Shown here one piece after another: positions 1 through 8,053 of a DNA stretch of 51,786 nt (its first letter is position 1; each line of letters starts with the position of its first letter). The stretch spans positions 1-51,786 of the forward strand of contig JBJEHD010000054.1 of assembly GCA_051875715.1 (NCBI GenBank), in the 5' to 3' direction. The notes beneath the pieces were generated by a model, which worked only from the letters and a program-made list of their open reading frames with translations, was not told the origin of the DNA and made no database searches. Origin of the DNA: DYCT01 sp051875715. GTDB lineage: Bacteria; Bacteroidota; Bacteroidia; Bacteroidales; Bacteroidaceae. The translations under genes were made by a program, and so were the position numbers.

Positions 1-149
1 CGACTGAGGGGGCTTGTAAATCAAAAATCAGGCTCGGCCTCCGTGCAATTAACTGTCTGGCCTGATAGATTTGTACCTGTCAACTTTTATCGGACAGCAA
101 TATAAAAAAACAATAAACATAGATAGAAAAACACCAAATATAAAAACAA

Positions 150-188
150 GAAAAGGTGTGGAAACCAACTGGGTTTCCACACCTTTTC
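150..188 (-). terminator. Intrinsic terminator of dnaK
   Basis: A near-perfect 17-bp stem (GAAAAGGTGTGGAAACC pairing with GGTTTCCACACCTTTTC) closes a short loop about 20 bases beyond the dnaK stop. On the minus strand it is followed by a T-rich tract (A-rich at 121-150 on the plus strand), as expected for dnaK transcription termination. The remaining left-edge sequence, 1-149, shows no gene; a 7-bp inverted repeat (ATCAGGC/GCCTGAT) near 28-76 is the only structure noticed. Confidence 0.85.
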
Positions 189-208
189 TGATAAATGTAT
201 ACCGTTTC

Positions 209-2119
209 TTACTTCACCTCCTCGAAGTCGGCATCCTGGACGTTTTCGTCCGTGTGGCCTTGCTTGGCTTGCTGCTGGCCGGCGTCGTTTCCGGCTTGCT
301 GGCCTTGTGCACCGCTTTGGGCGTACATCTCGGCGCTGGCAGCTTGGAAGGCGGTGTTGAGTTCGGCGATGGCACTGTCGATGCCGGACAAGTCTTGTGC
401 CTTGTGTGCATCTTTCAGTTTCTGCAGAGCAGCCTCAATCGGGGCTTTCTTGTCGGCCGGAATCTTGTCGCCCAGTTCCTTCAGCTGATTTTCCGTCTGG
501 AAGATCATGGTATCGGCCTGGTTGAGTTTGTCTACGCGTTCGCGTTCCTTCTTGTCGGCGTCGGCGTTGGCTTCGGCCTCGGCTTTCATGCGCTCGATTT
601 CTTCCTTGCTCAAGCCGGAAGAGGCTTGAATCTTGATGGCCTGCTCCTTGCCGGTAGCCTTGTCCTTGGCCGAAACGTTCAGAATACCGTTGGCATCGAT
701 GTCGAACGTCACCTCGATTTGCGGAACACCGCGGCGGGCCGGGGCGATTCCGGTCAGGTTGAACTGGCCGATCGACTTGTTCTGGGCGGCCATCGGGCGT
801 TCGCCTTGCAGTACGTGGATGGTCACTTCGGTCTGGTTGTCGGCTGCGGTCGAGAAGATTTCGCTCTTCTTGCAGGGGATGGTCGTGTTGGCCTCAATCA
901 GTTTCGTCATCACGCCGCCCATGGTTTCGATACCCATCGAAAGCGGGGTTACGTCCAGCAGGACGATGTTGCCGGCTCCGGCTTCCTGATTCAGCACGGC
1001 GCCCTGGATGCTGGCGCCTACGGCTACCACTTCGTCGGGGTTGACACCCTTCGAGGGGGCTTTGCCAAAGAAGTCTTCCACCAGTTTCTGTACGGCCGGG
1101 ATACGCGACGAACCACCTACGAGGATTACTTCATCGATGTCCGAGTTGCTGAGGCCGGCGCTCTGCATGGCCTTCTTGCACGGTTCGAGGCAGGCTTGGA
1201 TCAGGCCGTGAGCCAGTTGTTCGAACTTGGCACGGGTCAGCGTCTTCACCAGGTGCTTGGGCACTCCGCCTACCGGCATGATGTACGGCAGGTTGATTTC
1301 GGTGCTGGTCGACGAGGACAACTCAATCTTGGCCTTTTCGGCTGCTTCTTTCAAGCGTTGCAGGGCCATCGGGTCGGTAGTCAGGTCGGCACCTTCGTCG
1401 TTCTTGAACTCTTGTACCAGCCAGTCGATGATGACCTGGTCGAAGTCGTCACCACCCAGATGGGTATCACCGTTGGTGGACAATACTTCGAACACGCCTC
1501 CGCCGAATTCGAGGATGGAGATATCGAACGTACCTCCACCGAGGTCGAACACAGCCACTTTCATGTCTTTGTTGGCTTTGTCCACGCCGTAGGCCAGTGC
1601 GGCGGCCGTCGGCTCGTTGACGATACGCTTTACGTCCAGACCGGCAATCTGTCCGGCTTCTTTCGTGGCCTGACGCTGCGAGTCGGAGAAGTAGGCCGGC
1701 ACGGTGATGACGGCTTCGGTCACTTCTTGTCCCAGGTAGTCTTCGGCGGTCTTCTTCATTTTCTGAAGAATCATGGCCGAGATTTCCTGCGGGGTGTAGA
1801 GGCGTCCGTCGATGTCGACGCGCGGCGTGTTGTTGTCGCCTTTGACCACCGGGTAGGGGACGCGTGCGATTTCACGCTGAACCTGATCCCAGCTTTCGCC
1901 CATGAAACGTTTGATGGAGAACACCGTCCGTCTCGGGTTGGTGATGGCCTGACGCTTGGCCGGGTCGCCCACTTTGCGCTCGCCGCCGTCGACAAATGCT
2001 ACGACGGAAGGAGTGGTGCGCTTGCCTTCGCTGTTGGCGATTACTACAGGTTCGTTTCCTTCGAATACAGATACACACGAGTTGGTAGTACCTAAGTCAA
2101 TTCCAATAATCTTTCCCAT
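209..2119 (-). CDS. dnaK: Chaperone DnaK (Hsp70)
   Basis: Cytosolic ATP-dependent Hsp70 chaperone that binds unfolded polypeptides with DnaJ and GrpE. The 636-aa product begins MGKIIGIDLGTTNSCV, the phosphate-1 motif of the nucleotide-binding domain. It also has the Hsp70 signature VFDLGGGTFDIS and the third signature VILVGGSSRIPAVQ, followed by the substrate-binding domain, a helical lid, a Q/G/A-rich tail and an acidic end (DADFEEVK). I chose the ATG at 2119 because the longer frame upstream has no family similarity. It is a single-gene unit with its own terminator. No CIRCE operator or clear TAnnTTTG box was found upstream; a TGTCA-TTA-TGGCA half-site pair lies near 2296-2308. dnaJ and grpE are not adjacent. 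Confidence 0.98.
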   Translation of the reverse strand: MGKIIGIDLGTTNSCVSVFEGNEPVVIANSEGKRTTPSVVAFVDGGERKVGDPAKRQAITNPRRTVFSIKRFMGESWDQVQREIARVPYPVVKGDNNTPRVDIDGRLYTPQEISAMILQKMKKTAEDYLGQEVTEAVITVPAYFSDSQRQATKEAGQIAGLDVKRIVNEPTAAALAYGVDKANKDMKVAVFDLGGGTFDISILEFGGGVFEVLSTNGDTHLGGDDFDQVIIDWLVQEFKNDEGADLTTDPMALQRLKEAAEKAKIELSSSTSTEINLPYIMPVGGVPKHLVKTLTRAKFEQLAHGLIQACLEPCKKAMQSAGLSNSDIDEVILVGGSSRIPAVQKLVEDFFGKAPSKGVNPDEVVAVGASIQGAVLNQEAGAGNIVLLDVTPLSMGIETMGGVMTKLIEANTTIPCKKSEIFSTAADNQTEVTIHVLQGERPMAAQNKSIGQFNLTGIAPARRGVPQIEVTFDIDANGILNVSAKDKATGKEQAIKIQASSGLSKEEIERMKAEAEANADADKKERERVDKLNQADTMIFQTENQLKELGDKIPADKKAPIEAALQKLKDAHKAQDLSGIDSAIAELNTAFQAASAEMYAQSGAQGQQAGNDAGQQQAKQGHTDENVQDADFEEVK

Positions 2120-2357
2120 GATGTTATTTTCTTTTTTAGTTTTCTTTTCGTTTTCGTTTATTTTCTCTTGTCCGCCGTCCGGGGCTTGGTGTGCCTTGTC
2201 CGGATGTGGACGCTTATTCGTATACAAAGCCCGTGCCAAGTGGGTGGCATGCCCGGTCGGCAGGGTGTTGCTGTGGCAGAAATGGATGTGAAATGTGTCA
2301 TTATGGCAGAAACTGCAGAATCGGGAAGACAAACCTGCGCTTCTGCTGAAATAATGC

Positions 2358-2365
2358 TACCTTTG
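2358..2365 (+). promoter_or_regulatory. Bacteroidetes -7 promoter box (TACCTTTG)
   Basis: A perfect match to the TAnnTTTG -7 consensus lies about 30 bases before the substrate-binding lipoprotein gene, leaving a short leader. There is no room for a cobalamin riboswitch between it and the start codon. Confidence 0.6.
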
Positions 2366-2394
2366 TGGCAAGAACCTTATAAAACGATTGTTTG

Positions 2395-3522
2395 ATGAAA
2401 TCGAGCATAATTGTTTGCATCTGTGCCTTGTTGTCGTTCGGTGCGTGCCGTCCGCGGAGCGGGGGACAGGACGGGCAGGCCGGGGGTACGCCCGTCTTGT
2501 TGCGCCATGCCAAAGGCTTCCGGTTGGTGGAGGCCGACGGGTATACCATGCTGACGGTATTGAACCCCTGGAAGGAGGGTGAGGTGTATGCCCGCTATTA
2601 CCTGGTGGAGGACGAGGCCACGGAGGTTCCGTCCGACGGACTGAAGGTGAGGGTGCCGCTGCAGACCCTGGTGGCCAATTCGGCCACGCAGTTGGAGTTC
2701 CTGCAGATGTTGGGCGTGATTGACCGCGTGACGGGCGTATGCCGCGTGCAGTACGTCTACAACCCTGCCATCCGCCAGCGTGTACGCGAAGGGGCGGTGG
2801 TGGACCTGGGCGATGCTTTCAACCTGGACATCGAGCGTCTGCTTCTGCTGCATCCGCAGGCGGTGATGACGACGGCCTACAACGTGGAGGACGAGAACGC
2901 CAAGCGCATGCGGCGGACGGGTCTCTCCTTATTATATAATATAGAATGGCAGGAACGGACGCTGCTCGGCAGGGCGGAGTGGATTAAGTTTGTCGGTGCC
3001 TTCTTCGGCAAAAAGGCAGAGGCCGACAGCCTGTTCCGCCTGGTGGAGCAGGAATACGAGTCGTGCCGCCGGCTGGCGGAGGATTGCGAGGTGCGTCCTT
3101 CGGTCATGGCCGGACAGGATTTCCGGGGTACGTGGTATATGCCGGCCGGCGACAGTTTCAATGCTCGTCTGTTTGGCGAGGCCGGGGCCGATTATCTGTA
3201 TGCCGTCGATGAAACGTCGGGCAGTCTGTCGCTGACCATCGAGCAGGCGTTGCTGCAGTTTCGCGATGCCGACGTGTGGGTCGGTGTCCAGGCCAACACG
3301 CTGGAGGAACTGGGCCGGGCGGACGAGAAGTACAAACTGTTCAAGGCCTATCGCGAGGGGCGGGTGTACAACTACAATCGCAGGACGACCCCCGAGGGCG
3401 GCAATGACTATTGGGAGAGCGCCGTCGCGCGTCCGGACCGCTTGCTGAAGGACATGATCAAGGTGATGCATCCCGAACTGCTGCCCGGTTACGAATTGTT
3501 TTATATGCAACGTCTGCCATGA
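2395..3522 (+). CDS. ABC importer substrate-binding lipoprotein (iron/siderophore or cobalamin type)
   Basis: A 375-aa predicted lipoprotein. A hydrophobic leader ends in the lipobox-like FGAC, so the mature protein would be anchored by Cys 19 or so. The body fits the periplasmic-binding-protein-2 (BtuF/FepB/FecB) fold: a first lobe with the LQTLVANSATQLEFLQMLG segment, a long linking helix, and a second lobe with RPSVMAGQDFRGTWYMPAG. The gene overlaps the permease start by four bases (ATGA), so the two are translationally coupled. Substrate is undetermined: the family covers haem, siderophores and B12, and no riboswitch or outer-membrane receptor sits nearby. TTG at 2392 immediately precedes the chosen ATG. 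Confidence 0.85.
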   Translation: MKSSIIVCICALLSFGACRPRSGGQDGQAGGTPVLLRHAKGFRLVEADGYTMLTVLNPWKEGEVYARYYLVEDEATEVPSDGLKVRVPLQTLVANSATQLEFLQMLGVIDRVTGVCRVQYVYNPAIRQRVREGAVVDLGDAFNLDIERLLLLHPQAVMTTAYNVEDENAKRMRRTGLSLLYNIEWQERTLLGRAEWIKFVGAFFGKKAEADSLFRLVEQEYESCRRLAEDCEVRPSVMAGQDFRGTWYMPAGDSFNARLFGEAGADYLYAVDETSGSLSLTIEQALLQFRDADVWVGVQANTLEELGRADEKYKLFKAYREGRVYNYNRRTTPEGGNDYWESAVARPDRLLKDMIKVMHPELLPGYELFYMQRLP

Positions 3523-4508
3523 GAACCCGCTTTTTCGTTTTGACGGCTATGTCGTTGGCCTTGTTTTGTGCCGACGTGGTGTGGGGCAGCATCTCCATCC
3601 CGATGCGGGAGGTGTGGCATGTGCTGACGGGCGAGGGTGCCGACCCTGTCTACCGGGAAATCTTGTGGAACCATCGCCTGCCGAAGGCCTTGACGGCGGT
3701 GCTGACCGGTGCATCGCTTTCGGTGGCGGGCCTGATGATGCAGACCCTGTTTCGCAATCCGCTTGCCGGGCCCGACGTGCTGGGGGTGACCTCGGGGGCC
3801 GGGCTGGGTGTGGCGCTGCTTACGCTGGGCGGTGCTTCGTTGCCGTGGTTCGTGCTGGTGGGCTGGGGACAGGTGGCGGCTGCCACGATAGGGGCCGTGC
3901 TGGTGCTGCTGCTGGTAGTGCTTGCGTCCGTCAAGGTGCCTCAGACCGTGACGTTGCTCATCATCGGGATGATGTTCGGCCATTTTGCCGGAGCCATCGT
4001 CAGCATCTTGCAGAGTTCGAGCAACCCGGATACGCTTAAACTGTTCATCACCTGGACGTTCGGCAGTCTGTCGGCCGTGGGGTGGGACTATCTGGCCGTC
4101 CTCTTCCCCACGATGTTGCTGGGCGCGTGCATCGCTTTTGCCTTGCAGAAGCGGCTGAACGCTCTGCTGCTGGGCGAGAACTATGCCGCCGGGTTGGGTG
4201 TCTCCGTCTTCCGTACCCGTTTGTGGGTCATCCTGGCCACGGCCTTGTTGGCAGGCACGTCGACGGCCTTCACGGGACCGATTGCTTTCGTCGGGGTGAC
4301 CATTCCGCATGTGGCCCGCGGCTTTTTCCGGACGGCCAACCATGCCGTCTTGCTGCCCGCCTCGTGGTTGTGCGGGGCGGCGGTGATGCTGGCGTGCGAC
4401 CTGGTTTCGCAGTTGCCCGGCGCTCAGGGCACGTTGCCCATCAATTCCATCACCGCCCTGTTTGGCGCGCCGCTGGTCGTGTGGACGTTGCTGAAGATGA
4501 AGAACTGA
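3519..4508 (+). CDS. FecCD/BtuC-family ABC importer permease
   Basis: A 329-aa, very hydrophobic inner-membrane protein with about ten transmembrane segments. FecCD-family hallmarks include the region LPKALTAVLTGASLSVAGLM with the following QTLFRNPLAGPDVLG, and the late segment GPIAFVGVTIPHVAR, where the coupling helix contacts the ATPase. It would form the channel for the lipoprotein encoded upstream, whose stop it overlaps. Normally the ATPase (BtuD/FecE) follows, but here the next feature is a palindromic repeat array and then a convergent gene, so the ATPase must come from elsewhere or the importer is incomplete. Confidence 0.92.
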   Translation: MRTRFFVLTAMSLALFCADVVWGSISIPMREVWHVLTGEGADPVYREILWNHRLPKALTAVLTGASLSVAGLMMQTLFRNPLAGPDVLGVTSGAGLGVALLTLGGASLPWFVLVGWGQVAAATIGAVLVLLLVVLASVKVPQTVTLLIIGMMFGHFAGAIVSILQSSSNPDTLKLFITWTFGSLSAVGWDYLAVLFPTMLLGACIAFALQKRLNALLLGENYAAGLGVSVFRTRLWVILATALLAGTSTAFTGPIAFVGVTIPHVARGFFRTANHAVLLPASWLCGAAVMLACDLVSQLPGAQGTLPINSITALFGAPLVVWTLLKMKN

Positions 4509-4561
4509 AACCGGCCCTCCCTCCGCTCGTCTTCGGCAGGCCCTATACTCGCAATTCAGGT

Positions 4562-4622
4562 ACGATTATTAATCGTTCTTGAGTACGATTATTAATCGTA
4601 CCGGGATACGATTAACAATCGT
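4562..4622. repeat. Triplet of 15-bp palindromes at 23-bp spacing (locus 1)
   Basis: Three copies of ACGATTnnnAATCGT lie at 4562-4576, 4585-4599 and 4608-4622, with centres ATT, ATT and AAC. Centres are exactly 23 bp apart (4569, 4592, 4615). The middle copy extends to a 19-bp palindrome GTACG...CGTAC. The array fills the 145-bp gap between the converging permease and hydrolase genes. The same arrangement recurs at 45341-45401. Function is unknown; possibilities are a protein-binding array or a bidirectional transcription-end structure. Confidence 0.9.
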
Positions 4623-4653
4623 ACTGGAAACGGATGCCGAGGCGGCCGTGGGT

Positions 4654-5598
4654 TTACATATATTTATCGGTGAAGATGCGTATGCGCCGGACGTATTCCT
4701 GCGTATGGTCGCGGTAGGACAGGGCGTGTTCGCTCTCTGGGGCTATCCATAGGTCTTTCGGCGCGGGTTTGGCTTGATACAGGTCGAGGAGCATCGTGGT
4801 GGGCACGAAGGTGTCGGCCTCGCCGTGGATGAACAGCATGGGCAGCGGGCAGCGGGCCACTTGCTTCAGGGCCGATGCTTCGCGGAATCCCCATCCGTAT
4901 TTTTGCCGGCACAGCCAGTCGGTGGTGTAGAGCAGCGGGAAGGCCGGCAGGTGGAACTGCTCCTTCAGTTGGTGCTGGAACTCGTCCCACACGGAGGTGT
5001 AGCCGCAGTCGGCCACGTAGCAGCGCACGTAGGGGCGTTGGGGCAGTTCGCCCGAGGCCATCATCGTGGTGGCCGCGCCCATCGAGATGCCGTGCACTAC
5101 CTGGGTGGTCGAGTCGCCGTAGAGGGCGTGCGCCACGTCCATCCATTGCAGCAGGTCTGTCCGGTCGTTCCATCCCATCTGGAAGTGGTCGCCTTCGCTC
5201 AGTCCCGAGTAGCGGAGGTCGGGCAGGAGGATGTTGTAGCCCAGTTCGTGGCTGTACAGGTGGCCAATCATGAGCATCCGGATGGCGTTGTCGGTGTAGC
5301 CGTGGACGATGACGGCCGTGCGTGTGCTGGCCGGTACGGCACGGACGTAGAGGGCGTGCAGGCGGGTACCGTCGGCGGCGCGGACGAAGGTGTCGCACAA
5401 GGCGCTGGCCTGGCGGAGGCTGTCCACCCAGGGGCGCAGGTAGGGGTAGCGTTCGTACATGAACGCATACGAGCCCTTCAGGTCCTTGCCGCGGTTTTCG
5501 GGTTTCAGCGAATAGTCGAGCATGTACCGGCTGGCGGCTCCCAGCAGGCACAGAATCAGCAGGACGGCGATGGCCGTCAGTCGGGCGAAGCGTCTCAT
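4654..5598 (-). CDS. Alpha/beta hydrolase, membrane-anchored
   Basis: A 314-aa serine hydrolase of the alpha/beta fold. One N-terminal hydrophobic segment (about residues 7-27) follows a basic MRRFARL start and suggests an inner-membrane anchor or uncleaved signal. The catalytic triad is visible: Ser172 in the nucleophile elbow GISMG, Asp262 in HGEADTFVP, and His291 in ESEHALSY; HGYTDN near residue 99 fits the oxyanion region. The substrate is not predictable; family members include esterases and peptidases. It starts 10 bases after the aroE stop as last gene of the phoH-purC-ubiE-aroE operon. An in-frame ATG at 5637 would overlap aroE and lengthen the protein by 13 residues; I prefer 5598. 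Confidence 0.85.
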   Translation of the reverse strand: MRRFARLTAIAVLLILCLLGAASRYMLDYSLKPENRGKDLKGSYAFMYERYPYLRPWVDSLRQASALCDTFVRAADGTRLHALYVRAVPASTRTAVIVHGYTDNAIRMLMIGHLYSHELGYNILLPDLRYSGLSEGDHFQMGWNDRTDLLQWMDVAHALYGDSTTQVVHGISMGAATTMMASGELPQRPYVRCYVADCGYTSVWDEFQHQLKEQFHLPAFPLLYTTDWLCRQKYGWGFREASALKQVARCPLPMLFIHGEADTFVPTTMLLDLYQAKPAPKDLWIAPESEHALSYRDHTQEYVRRIRIFTDKYM

Positions 5599-5608
5599 GC
5601 GGCGAGGC

Positions 5609-6349
5609 CTATTTGTTCCAGAACTCCCAGGCGGCAAAGGCCTGGAGCAACAGCATCTCCAACCCGTTCTTCACCTGGGCCCCCTGGGCGGCCCCTTTCT
5701 TGAGGAAGAGCGTCTGGTCGGGGTTGTAGACCAGGTCGTACAGCAGGTGGCGGGGGGTCAGACCTTCGTAGGGGATGTCCGGACATTCGTCCACCCGGGG
5801 ATACATGCCCACCGGGGTGCAGTTGACTACGACGGTGTATTCGTCCATGCACGCCGGTGTGAGTTGGTCGTAGTTCAGCCAGTCGGGGTGGGGACGTCGG
5901 CTGACCAGGGTAGGCTCCACGCCCAGCGAGCGGAGCCCGTAGACGACGGCCTTGGCGGCTCCGCCCGTTCCCAGCACGAGGGCCTTCTTGTGGTGGCTCT
6001 CTATCAAGGGTTCGATGGACTGCACGAAGCCGATGACGTCCGAGTTGTAGCCGACGAGGCGCACCGACCCTTTGTGGCGCACCACTTTGACGACGTTGAC
6101 GGCTCCGATTTCGGTGGCCGCCCCGTCCACCTCGTCCAGGTAGGAGATGACCTTCTCCTTGTAGGGGATGGTCACGTTGAGGCCGCACAGGTCGGGGTTC
6201 TCTTCCACGACGGCCGGAAAGTCGCCGATGGAGGCGATTTCGTAGTTGTCGTAGCGGGCGTCGATGCCTTCGTTGGCGAACTTCTCGTTGAAATAGCCTT
6301 GCGAGAAGGAATGTCCGAGCGGATAGCCGATGAGTCCGAATTTCTTCAT
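5609..6349 (-). CDS. aroE: Shikimate dehydrogenase
   Basis: Catalyses NADPH-dependent reduction of 3-dehydroshikimate to shikimate, the fourth step of chorismate synthesis. The 246-aa protein has the N-terminal substrate domain (GLIGYPLGHSFSQ), the catalytic lysine in LNVTIPYKEKV (about Lys64), the conserved GAVNVV segment, and the NADP-binding glycine loop VLGTGGAAKAV. It is slightly short for the family (about 270 aa) but intact at both ends. It lies 25 bases after ubiE; chorismate also feeds menaquinone, so its pairing with ubiE makes metabolic sense. Confidence 0.95.
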   Translation of the reverse strand: MKKFGLIGYPLGHSFSQGYFNEKFANEGIDARYDNYEIASIGDFPAVVEENPDLCGLNVTIPYKEKVISYLDEVDGAATEIGAVNVVKVVRHKGSVRLVGYNSDVIGFVQSIEPLIESHHKKALVLGTGGAAKAVVYGLRSLGVEPTLVSRRPHPDWLNYDQLTPACMDEYTVVVNCTPVGMYPRVDECPDIPYEGLTPRHLLYDLVYNPDQTLFLKKGAAQGAQVKNGLEMLLLQAFAAWEFWNK

Positions 6350-6374
6350 GGGGTTTCTTCTTGTTTTGGAGGGG

Positions 6375-7112
6375 TTACTTGGTGGCTACGTACAGCGTGC
6401 AAAGCCCGAAGGTGAGCCGCCGGAAGCGTACGTCGCGGAATCCGGCTTTGTAGAGAATCTGCTCCATCACCTCGCCTTGCGGAAAGGCCTGGATGGAGGC
6501 AGGCAGGTAGCGGTAGGCGTTTCGGTCGGTGCCGAACAGGCGGCTGATGGCCGGGATGGCGGTGTGCGAGTAGAAGCGGTAGAGTTGCTTCATGGGGAAG
6601 CGTTCGGGGGTGGACAGTTCCAGTACGACCAGTTTCCCGCCATCGGCGAGCACGCGCCTCATCTCCGCCAGTCCGCGGTCCAGGTCCTCGAAGTTGCGTA
6701 CGCCGAAGGCCACGGTGACGGCGTCGAACGCACCCTCGTCGAAGGAGAGGCGCACCACGTCTTCCTGGGCGAAGGTGATGCGGCCGTCCAGTCCGACTGC
6801 AGCCGTCTTTCGCCGGGCCACGTCCATCATGCCGGCCGAGATGTCGCAGCCGACGAGGCTTTCGGGCTGCAGCATCCGGTAGGCCAGCAGGGCGAAGTCG
6901 CCCGTGCCCGTGGCCACGTCCAGCATCCGTTTCGGGCGTGCTTCGGCCAGGGTCTTGATGGCCCGTTTCCTCCACCATCGGTCGATGCCCAACGACAGGG
7001 TATGGTTCAAGCGGTCGTAGGTGGGCGCGATGTGGTCGAACATCCGCTCCACCTGCACCCGTTTGCTCTCGTCCCCGCCGTAGGGCTTGATGGTTTCTTG
7101 TTGGTAGGTCAT
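6375..7112 (-). CDS. ubiE: Demethylmenaquinone C-methyltransferase
   Basis: SAM-dependent methylation of demethylmenaquinone to menaquinone, the quinone expected in an anaerobic Bacteroidales. The 245-aa protein shows the UbiE/MenG signature YDRLNHTLSLGIDRWWR, the SAM-binding motif MLDVATGTGDFAL, and VAFGVRNFEDLDRGL followed by GGKLVVLE. Its ATG overlaps the purC stop by four bases (ATGA), so translation is probably coupled within the phoH operon. The alternative name is menG. Confidence 0.96.
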   Translation of the reverse strand: MTYQQETIKPYGGDESKRVQVERMFDHIAPTYDRLNHTLSLGIDRWWRKRAIKTLAEARPKRMLDVATGTGDFALLAYRMLQPESLVGCDISAGMMDVARRKTAAVGLDGRITFAQEDVVRLSFDEGAFDAVTVAFGVRNFEDLDRGLAEMRRVLADGGKLVVLELSTPERFPMKQLYRFYSHTAIPAISRLFGTDRNAYRYLPASIQAFPQGEVMEQILYKAGFRDVRFRRLTFGLCTLYVATK

Positions 7113-8053
7113 GCCAGGTATTCGCTCACGTTTTGTTCGATGCGTGCGGCGATGTCGTCCGTTCCGGCCTTCTGGAAGGGCTCGCCGGTGATGTGCTCAT
7201 ACAGTTCCATGTAGCGTGCGCTGATGGCATTGACGATTTCGTCGGTCATCTCCGGCACCTGCTGTCCGGCCTTTCCTTGGAATCCGTTGTCCATGAGCCA
7301 CTCGCGTACGAACTCCTTCGACAGTTGCTTCTGGGCTTCTCCCTTTTCGAATCGTTCTTCGTAGCCTTCGGAGTAGAAGTAGCGGCTGGAGTCGGGCGTG
7401 TGGATTTCGTCCATCAGGTAGATTTCGCCGTTGTGCTTGCCGAATTCGTACTTCGTGTCCACCAGGATGAGGCCTCTTTCGGCGGCGATTTCGCTGCCGC
7501 GCTTGAACAGGGCCAGGGTGTACTTCTCCAGCAGGGCGTATTCCTCGGGCGTGGCCAGTCCGCGGGCCAGGATTTCCTCTTTCGAGATGTCCTCGTCGTG
7601 CGTGCCGATTTCCGCCTTGGTGGTCGGGGTGATGATGGGTTCGGGGAATTTCTCGTTTTCGCGCATGCCTTCAGGCAGTTTCACGCCGCAGATTTCGCGT
7701 ACGCCGCTCTTGTAGGCTCGCCATGCGCTTCCGCAGAGGTATCCGCGCACGATCATTTCGAGGGGGAATCCTTCGCACAGGACGCCAACGGTCACCATGG
7801 GGTCGGGCGTGGCCAGTTTCCAGTTGGGGCAGATGTCCTGCGTGGCGTCGAGGAATTTGGCGGCAATCTGGTTCAGCATCTGTCCCTTGAAGGGGATGCC
7901 TTTGGGCAGGATGACGTCGAAGGCCGAGATGCGGTCGGTGGCCACCATGACCAGTTTCTCGCCATCAATGTTGTACACGTCGCGCACCTTGCCGTGGTAC
8001 ACGCTTACCTGTCCCGGAAAGTTGAAATCTGTTTTCGTTAATGCTTTGTTCAT
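7109..8053 (-). CDS. purC: Phosphoribosylaminoimidazole-succinocarboxamide synthase
   Basis: Joins CAIR and aspartate with ATP to give SAICAR in de novo purine synthesis. The 314-aa protein has the SAICAR-synthetase core: YHGKVRDVYNI (nucleotide-binding N-lobe), the segment ending MIVRGYLCGSAWR, and LILVDTKYEFG plus EIHTPDSSRYF. It is the long form (about 310 aa) rather than the 240-aa enterobacterial form. It overlaps phoH at its start and ubiE at its end by four bases each. Confidence 0.97.
   Translation of the reverse strand: MNKALTKTDFNFPGQVSVYHGKVRDVYNIDGEKLVMVATDRISAFDVILPKGIPFKGQMLNQIAAKFLDATQDICPNWKLATPDPMVTVGVLCEGFPLEMIVRGYLCGSAWRAYKSGVREICGVKLPEGMRENEKFPEPIITPTTKAEIGTHDEDISKEEILARGLATPEEYALLEKYTLALFKRGSEIAAERGLILVDTKYEFGKHNGEIYLMDEIHTPDSSRYFYSEGYEERFEKGEAQKQLSKEFVREWLMDNGFQGKAGQQVPEMTDEIVNAISARYMELYEHITGEPFQKAGTDDIAARIEQNVSEYLA

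Noticed and set aside
1..70. Left-edge inverted repeat ATCAGGC/GCCTGAT as a terminator of a gene outside the window
   Set aside because: The stem is only 7 bp with a long loop and no T-run; too weak to call.
71..2095. A 674-codon open frame on the plus strand opposite dnaK
   Set aside because: It is the antisense of a strongly conserved gene; high GC and codon bias create long antisense frames. It has no family features. The same applies to long frames opposite nrdD (23862-25799), valS and fba.
4562..4622. Palindrome triplets as a minimal CRISPR array
   Set aside because: Units are 15-bp palindromes with 8-bp gaps, far too short for repeats and spacers, and no cas genes are present.
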